Below, piece after piece: positions 27,578 to 37,026 of a stretch of 64,000 nucleotides of DNA (position 1 is the first letter of the stretch; every line of letters starts with the position of its first letter). The notes beneath the pieces are model-generated. The model was not told the DNA's origin. It worked only from the letters and a program-made list of their open reading frames with translations, and ran no database searches. Source of the stretch: an uncultured Gemmata sp. Lineage in GTDB: Bacteria > Planctomycetota > Planctomycetia > Gemmatales > Gemmataceae. The translations under genes and the position numbers were made by a program. Location: NCBI GenBank assembly GCA_937924775.1, contig CALDUT010000006.1, positions 83,230 to 147,229 on the forward strand. Reading direction: 5' to 3'.

Positions 27578-27831
27578 AGCAGGGCAGCTCCGGAACCATG
27601 CGGAAAACTGGCAGAATAAGTGTAGGCTACGCGATATTCGCCCCACGGGCAACCGAAAGCCCCCCTCCGCCGCGGCAAGCGGTGCGGTAAATTCGTGAGG
27701 AGCGGAGGACTCGACGGGTGGCCCCCGCGAAAACTGCGCGGAAAAAGCTTCACTGCGCAGGCCACCCTGGGGCACTATTCACCCCCCAGCGCAAGCGGGG
27801 GTGGCCGTTTCCGCCGGCCCTCTTCTGCGAC

Positions 27832-29634
27832 TCAGAACTTGGCGATGGTCGCCTGGGCACATTCCAGCAGCCCAGGGTCGTCGTTATCGTCGAGCGCAGC
27901 GAAGTTATTCCGGATACGGCGGAAAGCGATCCGGAGGAAATATTGGCCAGCGATTGGATCGGCGTAGGGATCGTTCGCGAGCTGGCCATTGGCCGTTTTG
28001 CTGCTGAGGATGTGATCGAGCCGGGCCAGCACGCAGGCACTGACATACAAATCGATGGCAATATCGGCGATCCGTTCGTGAACGAGCTGCGCCTGGGCGA
28101 AATTTTCTTCGGTTTTGGCAGCTAAAAAAACATGCGGCAGCTTCAAACCGAATTCCCGAACCAACCGGCCGAGCGTGTAGGCTTCCTGGCGCAGTTCGTT
28201 GGCCCGCACAGGGATAGTCGGGGCGCTGGTGGTCAGCCAGGGGGCCACGAGTTGGGTGCCCACCCCCAGGGCCGCGGGGATGCTCCGCAAAAAGCCCATC
28301 ACCCCCCCACCCAGAGCCTGATCGCGGAGGCCTTTGAGGTACATGCCCGGCCCCCGACAGCCGACCACCGCGATGAACGCCTTCAACACGTCGTTGGCAC
28401 CCTCACCAATCATGTTGATGCGGGCATCACGCATCCACCGCTCGATCGGTTGATCGCTGAAGTAGCCTTTGCCGCCCCACACCTGCAGCGTATCGTTGAC
28501 GATGGTCCACAGATGCTCGGTCGCGAAGACTTTGAGGATGGCGGTCTCCAGCATGTAATCCGGTGCGCCCTGGTCGATGAAGGCGGCACATTCGTTGGTC
28601 GCAGCTTCCATCGCAAAGCAGTGCGCGGCAGCAAAAGCAATCTTTTTCTGGACGAGTTGAAACTCGCTCAGCGGCTGTTGGAACTGAATCCGTTTTTTGG
28701 CGTGTTCCGTCATCGCCTTGATACACGCCTTGGCATGCCCGGTACACGTCGCCCCGAAGGTGACGCGGCCATAGTTCAGCACCGTGAGGGCCGCCTGCAG
28801 CCCTCGCCCCATCTGGCCGAGAATGTTCTCCCTGGGCACCCGCATGTTGGTGAAGCGAATCTTGCCGGTCGCGGTGCCGCGAATGCCGCACTTTTCGGCC
28901 CGGGCCTCCAACACTTCAAAGCCGGGCATATCGGGAGTAACCAGAAACGCGGTCACTTTCCCCTTGGGCGTACTCGGATCGGGGGTGCGAGCCATCACCG
29001 TCAGCACATGGGCGATACCGCCGTTGGTGATGTAGTGTTTGATGCCGTTGAGAATGAAGGCGGAACCGTCTTCAGTCGGGGTCGCGGTCGTGCGGACGCC
29101 AGCGGCATCAGAACCGGCTTCTGGCTCGGTCAAGGCAAAGGCACACAATTTGCTACCATCGTAGAGACCCGGGAGCCATTTCGCCTGTTGTTCCTTCGTC
29201 CCGAATAAACAGAGGGCCCGAACCCCAATGCTGTGGTGGGCATTGACAAACACCGCGGTACTGGCACAGTGCCCGCCGAGGATCTCCATACATTTCAGGT
29301 ATTGTTGCTGACCAAAACCGAGGCCGCCAAATTCGGTGGGGAGCGTCAGCTTGTACATGCCGATGTCCGCCAGCCCCTTGATGACCTCGTCGGGAATGCG
29401 AGCTTCGCGGTCGATCTTCATATGGTCGATGTGGGCTTCGGCGAACGCTTTGACCTTGGCCGCCATCTCATCCGCCGCGGCTTGTTTATCCGGCGGTAAG
29501 GTGGGGTAGGGAAAGAGCAATTCCCCCTTGAATTTGCCGAAAAACAACGCTTTGGCGAAGCCAACATCCGGCCCGGCGATGAGTTCTTCCACATCTTTGC
29601 GTTGTTCGGCGATCTGCTGTGCGGTGAGAGCCAT
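27832..29634 (-). CDS. Acyl-CoA dehydrogenase
   Basis: 600 residues from the ATG at 29634. Family motifs: LPTEFGGLGFGQQQY, CAFALTEPEAGSDAAGVRTTA (FAD/substrate binding), LNGIKHYITNGGIA, FGATCTGHAKACIKAM and QVWGGKGYF (flavin-binding region). A C-terminal extension of about 170 residues beyond the classical 380-residue core resembles the long-chain (VLCAD/ACAD9-like) subgroup. It catalyses the flavin-dependent alpha,beta-dehydrogenation step of fatty acid oxidation. No other beta-oxidation gene is adjacent. The 254-nt gap to the PVC cytochrome gene downstream has a CACCCCC/GGGGGTG hairpin (27780-27803) without a T-run. Confidence 0.93.
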   Translation of the reverse strand: MALTAQQIAEQRKDVEELIAGPDVGFAKALFFGKFKGELLFPYPTLPPDKQAAADEMAAKVKAFAEAHIDHMKIDREARIPDEVIKGLADIGMYKLTLPTEFGGLGFGQQQYLKCMEILGGHCASTAVFVNAHHSIGVRALCLFGTKEQQAKWLPGLYDGSKLCAFALTEPEAGSDAAGVRTTATPTEDGSAFILNGIKHYITNGGIAHVLTVMARTPDPSTPKGKVTAFLVTPDMPGFEVLEARAEKCGIRGTATGKIRFTNMRVPRENILGQMGRGLQAALTVLNYGRVTFGATCTGHAKACIKAMTEHAKKRIQFQQPLSEFQLVQKKIAFAAAHCFAMEAATNECAAFIDQGAPDYMLETAILKVFATEHLWTIVNDTLQVWGGKGYFSDQPIERWMRDARINMIGEGANDVLKAFIAVVGCRGPGMYLKGLRDQALGGGVMGFLRSIPAALGVGTQLVAPWLTTSAPTIPVRANELRQEAYTLGRLVREFGLKLPHVFLAAKTEENFAQAQLVHERIADIAIDLYVSACVLARLDHILSSKTANGQLANDPYADPIAGQYFLRIAFRRIRNNFAALDDNDDPGLLECAQATIAKF

Positions 29635-29729
29635 AACCAATCCCTCAAATTCAGCCGCACACAGAAAATGAGAGAGGTTCGTGCGGCTGTGATACGGCAT
29701 TATATCTAACCGCCGGGTTTGCGCCGCGA

Positions 29730-30524
29730 TCAACCGGTCGCCGAGGCGGGGGCAGCCACGAAGTAGTATTCCTCCCCGCTGAGCCAGTGGGCCTCCCAGA
29801 CGGCCCAGGTATAGGGGGGCCGGTCGTGCAGCCATCCGGCCAGTGTCCACAGCTGATAGCCCAGGTCCTGCGTGATGAGCTGGAACAAATCGCCCGCGGT
29901 GACACCGTAGCAGCCTGTGGAACGGCGGGCCGCTTCGAACACGATCACCGGGCGGCTGCGGTGAATCGTCGCCCGCGCTCCGCGGAGGGCATGGTATTCG
30001 CCGCCTTCGATGTCCAATTTGATGAAGGCAACGGCTTCGCTAGGAGGAATGACATCATCGAGACGAACGACGGTGACCGGAATTTCTTCCAGCACCGGGT
30101 CGGGGCGGTCGTAGTCGCGGCGGCGCAGGCCGCTGTAGCCCGGATCGTTCACAACGTGCAAGAAGGTGGTGGTTGTGGCGGTGTCCCCCACCGCGTAAGG
30201 GTAGATCCGCAACTGGGGGAAGTCGGCCCGCAGTTGGGCGGCCAGATGCGGCAGCGGCTCGAACGCATAATGCCGCCCGTGCGGAGCTGCGGCCAGCATA
30301 GCCCGGAGGATCACTCCGGCATGGGCCCCCACATCCACCCCCACGGCATCGCCACGCAGAACCCGGCGAATAATCGCGATAGTATCACGATCGTAGGCCA
30401 GGTGCTGTTGCGCGATCGGGTCGAGTGCGGTTCCAACAAATGGTGGCCGCCAGCGGCGTTTCCACCACCGCACGAACGTTCCGACCGGTGAATTTTTGGC
30501 CACATTCCGGAGATAGGCATACAT
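29730..30524 (-). CDS. FkbM-family SAM-dependent methyltransferase
   Basis: 264 residues from the ATG at 30524, which follows an AGGGA ribosome site; a TTG five codons upstream is in frame. The SAM-binding motif VGVDVGAHAGVILRAML, the FEPLPHLAAQL motif and the family hallmark FIKLDIEGGEYHALRGA are all present. FkbM enzymes O-methylate sugars, glycolipids or polyketides, and the substrate is open here. The last 60 residues are aromatic-rich (WTLAGWLHDRPPYTWAVWEAHW). The gene shares an upstream region with the divergent folE. Confidence 0.88.
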   Translation of the reverse strand: MYAYLRNVAKNSPVGTFVRWWKRRWRPPFVGTALDPIAQQHLAYDRDTIAIIRRVLRGDAVGVDVGAHAGVILRAMLAAAPHGRHYAFEPLPHLAAQLRADFPQLRIYPYAVGDTATTTTFLHVVNDPGYSGLRRRDYDRPDPVLEEIPVTVVRLDDVIPPSEAVAFIKLDIEGGEYHALRGARATIHRSRPVIVFEAARRSTGCYGVTAGDLFQLITQDLGYQLWTLAGWLHDRPPYTWAVWEAHWLSGEEYYFVAAPASATG

Positions 30525-30631
30525 GGCGCATCCCTGCAAATCCCGTAGAAGAGCCCTACGCTAGCGGTTTTTCCTAGGCTTTGCAAGAGAGCCTCGTTGG
30601 TGCGGAAATTCCCCCAAGGGCACCATCGACC

Positions 30632-31342
30632 ATGAATCCGCGTACAATAGATCCGCGAACTTCTGGTATTCTCCACTCCCCCCGGAGCCGCGACTTGAAT
30701 AACGCCACCCGCAACACGCTCCCCACCCACGACGACAGCGGGCCGTTGGCTTCCTCCAACGAACTCGAACCGCTCCCAATCGATCACGCTCGGCTGCGCC
30801 GGGCTGTTCGCGAATTGCTCATCGCCATCGGTGAAGACCCGGACCGCGAAGGCCTGCTCGATACACCCGATCGCGTCGCCCGCATGTATGCGGAAATCTT
30901 CGCCGGCCTCCATACCGACCCCGGCGTTTTCCTCCAAAAAACCTTCACCCAAAAGCACGATGAAATGGTCCTGGTGAAGGACATCGACTTCAGCAGCATG
31001 TGTGAACATCACCTGCTGCCGTTTTTTGGCAAAGCCCACATCGCTTATTTACCCAACGGCCAGATTGTGGGGCTGTCGAAATTGGCCCGGGTGGTGGATG
31101 CCGTGGCCCGCCGGCCCCAAGTACAAGAACGGATGACCGAGGAAATCGCTGACCTGATCATGACGCACCTGAACGCACGCGGAGTGGGCGTGATCATCGA
31201 AGCCTCACACACCTGCATGAGCATTCGCGGCGTGCGAAAACCGGGGGCCATGACCATCACCAGTTCGATGCGAGGCGGCTTCCTCGAATTCCCCGCGACC
31301 CGGGCCGAACTGATGTCGCTGGTTTTCGGCGGATCACGCTAG
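30632..31342 (+). CDS. folE: GTP cyclohydrolase I
   Basis: 236 residues. The ATG at 30632 is preferred over an in-frame TTG at 30581. The first 45 residues are a poorly conserved extension. The catalytic core shows [20 protein letters not shown], the zinc ligands in [17 protein letters not shown] and [14 protein letters not shown], and [20 protein letters not shown]. It converts GTP to 7,8-dihydroneopterin triphosphate, the first step of folate (or tetrahydropterin) synthesis, in the cytoplasm. The stand-alone gene is followed 90 nt later by the FAD/Fe-S oxidoreductase. Confidence 0.96.
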   Translation: MNPRTIDPRTSGILHSPRSRDLNNATRNTLPTHDDSGPLASSNELEPLPIDHARLRRAVRELLIAIGEDPDREGLLDTPDRVARMYAEIFAGLHTDPGVFLQKTFTQKHDEMVLVKDIDFSSMCEHHLLPFFGKAHIAYLPNGQIVGLSKLARVVDAVARRPQVQERMTEEIADLIMTHLNARGVGVIIEASHTCMSIRGVRKPGAMTITSSMRGGFLEFPATRAELMSLVFGGSR

Positions 31343-31432
31343 TTGGCCGGCCGACCGTTCCCAGGCGCTCGTGCGGTGGTACTCTAATAGAAAGACCTCC
31401 GGTGCGAACGCGGACCCTCGGAACTGCCCGCC

Positions 31433-34384
31433 GTGCTTGATCCCAAGCTGATGACCGACGACCTCCGCAGCCAGTTCCGTGGTCGGCTGCACTTCGACCG
31501 GCTGTCGCGAGCACGCTACGCCACCGATGCCAGCCCCTTTGAGATCGAACCGCTGGCCGTCGCCATTCCTGAAGACGAGGATAGCCTCACGGCCTTGGTC
31601 CGTTACTGCCATACGCACACGATCCCGATCATACCCCGCGGCGCCGGCACGGGCCTTAGCGGCGAATCGCTGGGGCCGGCGGTGATTGTGGACCTGAGCG
31701 TTCACTTCCGCCAGATTCTGGCGATCGACACGGATACCGTCACGGTTCAGCCGGGTGTCGTACTGCAGCAACTCAACATCGAACTGGCGAAAATCGGCCG
31801 CCGCTTCGCTCCCGATCCGGCCAGCGCCGCCACCTGCACTTTGGGCGGTATGATCGCCACCAACGCTAGCGGCAGTAACGCCTTCCACTACGGCTACACT
31901 CGCGACTTTATCGCGGGGCTGGGCGTGATCTGGGATAGCGGCGAGCGGGCGTGGCTGGAAGATGATGCCACTGAAGCCGCGAACGCAACCGAAGATGCTC
32001 GCACCGCCACCATCCGCCACGACGTGACGAAGCTGTTGGCCGCGAACGCCGAGCTCATCGTGGCTGCACGTCCGCAGACGCCCTTCGACCGCGGTGGCTA
32101 CCAGCTCCACGGTGTTTGGAGCAAACGGGGCATCGCCTGGCCCAAGCTTTTAGCCGGTTCCGAAGGCACACTGGCCATTATCACCGCGGCGAGGCTACGC
32201 ACTGTGCCCCTGGCAGGCGGGACCTGCCTGACACTCCTCGGCTTCCCCACCCTCGATGCGGCTGTCCGCGCCGGGCTGGTACTGTGTCGGTTGGGGCCCG
32301 TGGCCTGCGACCTGCTCGACCGCCGCCTACTGTCGGTAACGCGAACCGTGGGTGTGCCGGGGCTGGGGGCAGCCTTGGTGGTCTGGTTTGAAGCGGAAAC
32401 AGAACGTATCGCCACCGAGCGGGCGTGGGGCGCGATCGAAACCTTACGGCGGCAGCACATTCTCCGTGTGCTAGCAGAACCTACCTGCACTCCCGAGGGC
32501 ATCGCGGCCATTCAGCAGGTGCGGGAATCCGCAGTTTCTGGCCTTTACGCCTCTGGAGGGCCTCGGCCGCTGCCGGTCATCGAAGATGTTGGCGTCCCCG
32601 CTGAAGCATTGCCGGAATATCTGGCCCGCGTCCAAGCGATTCTCAAACGTCTGGAAATCAGCGGCACGTTCTTGATTCACACGCTCACCGGTCAAGTTCA
32701 TACGCGGCCGCTGTTGGATTTGCACAACCCTGCTGATCGCGACAAGCTGTGGCCGTTGGCTGAAGCCGTCCACACGCTGGCTATCGCCTTGGGTGGAACG
32801 ATCAGCACACAACACGGTACCGGCATCGCCCGCACGCCATGGGTGGAGCGGCAGTACGGTTCATTGGCGGCTGTCTTTCGCGAACTGAAAGCAATTTTCG
32901 ACCCCAAAGGGATTCTCAATCCGGGCAAGATCGTCGGCCCGGACCCCAGCCGCGAGGCCTGGCCGCTACGTCGCGGAATGTTTGCCCGGCCAACGCCCCA
33001 GCCCGAGGCTGCCAACAACGGTCGGCCGCGTGGCGAGGACGCAAGCGAAACCCTCTATCCGCTGCTCGTTTGGAACGATACGTCTCCCGCTCAAGAAGTG
33101 GCCCGCTGCACCGGCTGTGGCGATTGCCGGACCCGTGTACCGCAGCAGCGTATGTGCCCAGCTTTCCGCGCCACCGGGGATGAAGCCGCAACGCCCCGCG
33201 GCATGGCCAACCTCCTGCGTGTCCTGGATGATCCCTCCGCCGCGACACCCGACGAAATCGGGGCCGCGGCCGAATGGTGCATCCACTGCAAGATGTGCCG
33301 CGACGAATGCGATGCCCGCATCAACATTCCCAAATTGATGCTAGAAACCAAAGCCCGGATATTCGCGGAAGTGGGGCTGGATCGGGCCGATTGGTTTTTG
33401 GCACGCATCGAAAGCTGGGCCGCCACCGGTAGCAACTTCGCCCCGTTGGTCAATTTCCTCCTGGGTCGTCCCTCGGCCCGGTGGTTGTTGGAGAAGTTTG
33501 TAGGTATTTCGCGGCAGCGGCGGTTGCCCGCCTTCGCCTTGCGGAACTTCTTCCGGCGTGCTCGGGGCGCTGGGCTGACGCGCACAACCCGCATCAACCA
33601 CGACCCCACCGCCCCACGCGTCGCGCTGTTTGTCGATCTGTTCGCCGCGTACAACGATCCACTCATTGGAATGGCCGCGGTCGCGGTGTTAAAGCATCAC
33701 GGGATCGCGGTGTATGTACCGCGACGGCAAGCCGGCTCGGGGATTGCCCCGTTGGTGCGCGGCGATCTGGATTCCGCCCGTGACATTGCCCGGTACAACG
33801 TTCGCCTGTTCGCCCATCTGGTCCGGGAAGGTTATCGCATCGTCTGCCTTGAACCCACCTCGGCTCTGATGTTCAAGCAGGACTATCTCGACTTGCTCGG
33901 CGACCCAGACGCGGTCCTCGTCGCCAACCACACCACCGAGATCATGGCGTACCTGGGCGAACTGAAGGCCGCTGGCAAACTCCGCACCGACTTCCGCCCA
34001 CTGGAGGTTACGCTGGGCCACCACATTCCCTGCCACATGAAGGCCCTGCGGGGCCCGGTGCAGGCGCCATCATTGCTCGAACGCATTCCGGGTGTTCGCG
34101 TCCAAACAATCGACGCCGGTTGTTCTGGGATGGCCGGAACCTGGGGGCTGAAAGCCGCCAACTATCCCCTCTCACAGGCCGCCGGCGCTGCCCTGTTCGC
34201 CGCGCTTGATCGCCCGCGGATTCTTCTAGGTTCGACCGAATGCAGCGCGTGCCGGTTGCAGATGCAAGAAGGCAGTGGCAAACGCACGTTCCACCCGGTG
34301 CAATATCTCGCGTATGCGTATGGTTTATTGCCCGAACTCGAAGCCCGTTTCCAGAAGCCTTTGGGCCGCTGGGTCAGTGATTGA
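31433..34384 (+). CDS. FAD-linked oxidoreductase fused to Fe-S/CCG domain (D-lactate dehydrogenase-like)
   Basis: 983 residues from a GTG; an ATG six codons later is an alternative. The N-terminal FAD_binding_4 domain has IIPRGAGTGLSGESLGPAVIVDLS and TLGGMIATNASGSNAFHYGYTRDF. A C-terminal FAD-oxidase part ends GTISTQHGTGIARTPWVE...FDPKGILNPGKIVG. Two ferredoxin-like cluster motifs follow (CTGCGDC...CP near 560 and CIHCKMCRDEC near 620). The protein finishes with CCG-type cysteine motifs (HIPCHMKAL, DAGCSGMAG and STECSACRLQMQEG). This GlcD-GlcF-like fusion is typical of quinone-linked D-2-hydroxyacid (D-lactate or glycolate) dehydrogenases. Exact substrate not assignable. Confidence 0.9.
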   Translation: MLDPKLMTDDLRSQFRGRLHFDRLSRARYATDASPFEIEPLAVAIPEDEDSLTALVRYCHTHTIPIIPRGAGTGLSGESLGPAVIVDLSVHFRQILAIDTDTVTVQPGVVLQQLNIELAKIGRRFAPDPASAATCTLGGMIATNASGSNAFHYGYTRDFIAGLGVIWDSGERAWLEDDATEAANATEDARTATIRHDVTKLLAANAELIVAARPQTPFDRGGYQLHGVWSKRGIAWPKLLAGSEGTLAIITAARLRTVPLAGGTCLTLLGFPTLDAAVRAGLVLCRLGPVACDLLDRRLLSVTRTVGVPGLGAALVVWFEAETERIATERAWGAIETLRRQHILRVLAEPTCTPEGIAAIQQVRESAVSGLYASGGPRPLPVIEDVGVPAEALPEYLARVQAILKRLEISGTFLIHTLTGQVHTRPLLDLHNPADRDKLWPLAEAVHTLAIALGGTISTQHGTGIARTPWVERQYGSLAAVFRELKAIFDPKGILNPGKIVGPDPSREAWPLRRGMFARPTPQPEAANNGRPRGEDASETLYPLLVWNDTSPAQEVARCTGCGDCRTRVPQQRMCPAFRATGDEAATPRGMANLLRVLDDPSAATPDEIGAAAEWCIHCKMCRDECDARINIPKLMLETKARIFAEVGLDRADWFLARIESWAATGSNFAPLVNFLLGRPSARWLLEKFVGISRQRRLPAFALRNFFRRARGAGLTRTTRINHDPTAPRVALFVDLFAAYNDPLIGMAAVAVLKHHGIAVYVPRRQAGSGIAPLVRGDLDSARDIARYNVRLFAHLVREGYRIVCLEPTSALMFKQDYLDLLGDPDAVLVANHTTEIMAYLGELKAAGKLRTDFRPLEVTLGHHIPCHMKALRGPVQAPSLLERIPGVRVQTIDAGCSGMAGTWGLKAANYPLSQAAGAALFAALDRPRILLGSTECSACRLQMQEGSGKRTFHPVQYLAYAYGLLPELEARFQKPLGRWVSD

Positions 34385-34484
34385 GGCCCCACACTCTCCG
34401 CGCCGCGGAGCCTGCTGGGTCAGCCATGGAACCCTCAACGAGTTGGTGTGGTCACGCTGCGTTTTCCCCAAGTGAGTCATTCCC

Positions 34485-34730
34485 ATGGTGATTCGTGTGA
34501 AATTATTCGCCGCCATGAGTGAATTGGCTGGCAGTGATTGCGTCGAAATCGAATTGCCCGACGGGGCTTCTGTGGCGGAATTGCGCCGGCAACTGGCTGG
34601 GCAATGGCCGCTGATACGGTCACTCCTAAGCCGTTCGGCCATCGCCATCAACCACGATTTCGCTGACCACGAGCGGATCTTGCAATCCACGGATGAGGTC
34701 GCGGTGATTCCTCCCGTCAGCGGCGGCTGA
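34485..34730 (+). CDS. moaD: Molybdopterin synthase sulfur carrier subunit
   Basis: 81 residues with a ubiquitin-like fold and the obligatory C-terminal GG (VAVIPPVSGG) that is thiocarboxylated. The N-terminal strand VIRVKLFAAMSELAG is typical. It donates sulfur to convert cyclic pyranopterin monophosphate to molybdopterin together with MoaE. The moaE gene starts 15 nt downstream, so the two are co-transcribed. Confidence 0.95.
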   Translation: MVIRVKLFAAMSELAGSDCVEIELPDGASVAELRRQLAGQWPLIRSLLSRSAIAINHDFADHERILQSTDEVAVIPPVSGG

Positions 34731-34745
34731 TGGTATATTAACGGT

Positions 34746-35198
34746 ATGTTTCACCTGACCCGCGAAGCCATTGACTACGCCACCCTCACCGAAGCGGTGC
34801 GTTCGCCCCGGTGTGGTGCTGTGGTGCTGTTTCTGGGCACCGTCCGCGACCTGACCGGCGAGCAAGTCACGGTGTTTCTCGATTACGAAGCCTACGCCCC
34901 GATGGCCGAGAAGAAATTGGCGGAGATCGAAGCCGAAGTGCGCCGCCGCTGGCCGGTGGGCGAAGTGGCCCTCGTCCACCGTTTGGGACGTTTGGCAGTG
35001 GGCGAGGTGAGTGTGGCGGTGGCGGTCAGTTGTCCGCATCGCCGTGAGGCATTTGCGGCCTGTCAATTCGCCATCGACACGCTGAAACAGCTCGTGCCCA
35101 TCTGGAAGAGGGAAAATGCCCCCGATGGCCGTGGGGAATGGGTTCATCAATCGGTTTCGGCAGATGTCGCCTGTTCGCCCGCCCAGGAGCAACCATGA
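34746..35198 (+). CDS. moaE: Molybdopterin synthase catalytic subunit
   Basis: 150 residues. Signatures: GAVVLFLGTVRD, LDYEAYAPMAEKKLAEIE, VHRLGRLAVGEVSVAVAVS.PHR and PIWKRE, with the catalytic lysine region. MoaE forms the heterotetramer with MoaD. The last 25 residues (QSVSADVACSPAQEQP) are an unconserved tail. Its stop overlaps the next start as ATGA, so the following phosphatase is translationally coupled. Confidence 0.95.
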   Translation: MFHLTREAIDYATLTEAVRSPRCGAVVLFLGTVRDLTGEQVTVFLDYEAYAPMAEKKLAEIEAEVRRRWPVGEVALVHRLGRLAVGEVSVAVAVSCPHRREAFAACQFAIDTLKQLVPIWKRENAPDGRGEWVHQSVSADVACSPAQEQP

Positions 35199-35767
35199 GC
35201 GATTTACCCACAGTGTACCTTGCACGGCATGGTGAAACCGCGTGGTCGAAGTCGGGGCAGCATACCAGCCACACGGATTTGCCACTATTGCCCGCGGGTG
35301 AAGACGCGGCCCGCCAGCTCCGCGAACGGCTGGCCGGTTTGCACTTCGAGCGCGTTTTCAGTAGCCCGTTGAGCCGAGCCACCCGCACGGCCGAACTCGC
35401 TGGCTTCACCCCCGAACTCGACGACGACCTTCGCGAATGGAACTACGGCGACTATGAAGGCATCACCAGTGCCGAGATTGCCCGACAACGCCCCGGGTGG
35501 GACCTTTTCCGCGATGGGGCCCCCAACGGGGAATCGCCCGAGCAAGTCGCCGCGCGTGCCGATCGCCTGGTCGCCCGGCTCAAAGCCCTCCGCGGTAACA
35601 TCCTGTGTGTGGCCCATGGGCACATCCTCCGCGTTCTTGCGGCACGGTGGATCAACTTCCCGGTGCAACTGGGAGCGGCTCTCCTGCTGGATACCGCGTC
35701 GATCAGCATTCTGAGCTTCAACCATCACAACCGGAACGAACCGGCCATCCAAGTGTGGAATAGCTAG
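35195..35767 (+). CDS. Histidine phosphatase (phosphoglycerate mutase-like)
   Basis: 190 residues. The ATG at 35195 overlaps the moaE stop by 4 nt (ATGA) and follows a CAGGAGC ribosome site. The catalytic motif LARHGETAW (histidine of the RHG motif), FSSPLSRATRTAE, the acid EWNYGDYEG and the second histidine in CVAHGHILRVLAARW are all present. It is a member of the histidine phosphatase superfamily like GpmB or CobC. Its substrate is unclear; the position inside a moa cluster is suggestive but could be chance. Confidence 0.9.
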   Translation: MSDLPTVYLARHGETAWSKSGQHTSHTDLPLLPAGEDAARQLRERLAGLHFERVFSSPLSRATRTAELAGFTPELDDDLREWNYGDYEGITSAEIARQRPGWDLFRDGAPNGESPEQVAARADRLVARLKALRGNILCVAHGHILRVLAARWINFPVQLGAALLLDTASISILSFNHHNRNEPAIQVWNS

Positions 35768-35813
35768 CGGTCCATCCCAGTGTAGAATCGCTTCCCCCCG
35801 GCACAATGTCACG

Positions 35814-36872
35814 ATGATTCGGCACCCTTTGAAGCTCGCCGGCGAAATGCCCCACCCCCAGGCCGCAGCGCAGATGCCCACCGAGGCGCCGGTCCTGATG
35901 GATACCTTTGGCCGCCGGCACAACAACCTCCGCATCTCGGTGACGGATCGCTGCAACCTCCGCTGCACCTACTGCATGCCAGAAGAGGTGACTTTCCGCG
36001 ACAAACGCGAATTGCTCAGCTTTGAGGAAATCGCCGCGTTTGTGGAAGTGGCGGCGTCGCTGGGGGTCAACAAGATTCGCCTGACCGGGGGCGAACCGTT
36101 GATGCGGAAGGAACTGCACAAGCTCGTACGCCTGCTGGTCGCCATCCCGGGTATTGATGATATCGGGCTGACCACCAACGGGCTTCTCCTGGCCCAGCAC
36201 GCTGCGGCATTGTTCGATGCCGGCTTGCGTCGACTCAACGTCTCCCTGGATACGCTCGATCCGACTCGTTTCCGGGCCCTGACGCGCCGCGATGGGCTTG
36301 ATCAGGTTCTCGCGGGCCTGGCGGAAGCGAAGCGTGTGGGCTTTGCCCCGATCAAGGTGAACGCCGTCGCAATCCGTGGATTCGCCGAATATGATGTCGT
36401 CCCGTTAGCCCACTATTGCCGCGACCACGGCTTGGAACTGCGTTTCATCGAATATATGCCTATCGGGGCCGAACCGTGGGAACGCGACAAAGTCTTCTTC
36501 GCCCACGAAATTCTGGAACTGATCCGCCACAACGTAGGACCAGTAGTGCCAGCCCCACACGATCCGTCCACCCCGGCTCAAGACTACGCCTACACCGATG
36601 GCCGCGGCATCGTAGGTGTTATTGCCTCGGTGTCGCAGCCATTCTGCCATCATTGCAACCGCCTTCGGCTCACCGCCGATGGGAAACTCCGCAACTGCCT
36701 GTTCGCCCTAGAAGAAACCGACGTGAAGGTCTTTCTGCGAGCGGCCGTTCCCAACCGGGCAGCGATTGCCGCGGCCGTGCGGGCGAGTGTTTGGGCGAAA
36801 TGGGAAGGCCACGAGATCAACGCGGCCACATTCATCAAACCCCAACGGACGATGCACGCCATCGGCGGATAA
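35814..36872 (+). CDS. moaA: GTP 3',8-cyclase MoaA
   Basis: 352 residues. Radical-SAM cluster CNLRCTYC follows RISVTDR near residue 45. LTGGEPLMRKEL and LTTNGLLL are the SAM-binding motifs. The second [4Fe-4S] cluster that holds the GTP substrate is CHHCNRLRLTADGKLRNCLF-like in the C-terminal third. The MoaA C-terminal GG is present (MHAIGG). The first ~27 residues are unconserved, so an internal methionine (near 35868 or 35898) may be the true start. It catalyses the first step of molybdenum cofactor synthesis. The partner MoaC is not in this cluster. Confidence 0.95.
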   Translation: MIRHPLKLAGEMPHPQAAAQMPTEAPVLMDTFGRRHNNLRISVTDRCNLRCTYCMPEEVTFRDKRELLSFEEIAAFVEVAASLGVNKIRLTGGEPLMRKELHKLVRLLVAIPGIDDIGLTTNGLLLAQHAAALFDAGLRRLNVSLDTLDPTRFRALTRRDGLDQVLAGLAEAKRVGFAPIKVNAVAIRGFAEYDVVPLAHYCRDHGLELRFIEYMPIGAEPWERDKVFFAHEILELIRHNVGPVVPAPHDPSTPAQDYAYTDGRGIVGVIASVSQPFCHHCNRLRLTADGKLRNCLFALEETDVKVFLRAAVPNRAAIAAAVRASVWAKWEGHEINAATFIKPQRTMHAIGG

Positions 36873-37026
36873 ACCGTCGGCCTGCGCAGCAGCGCCACTC
36901 CCGATGTGGGTTCCGCTCCTCGGACCCCCGCCATTGCTGCCAAGGATTCCTGTCAATATCTTCTGCGTGTCAGCGAATTCCTTGGGGGGGAAACGATTCC
37001 CGGTAGCTTTGCCGAAGGGGGTGGTC

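Noticed and set aside
28132..29208. 358-codon plus-strand frame
   Set aside because: Antisense to the acyl-CoA dehydrogenase with no motif of its own.
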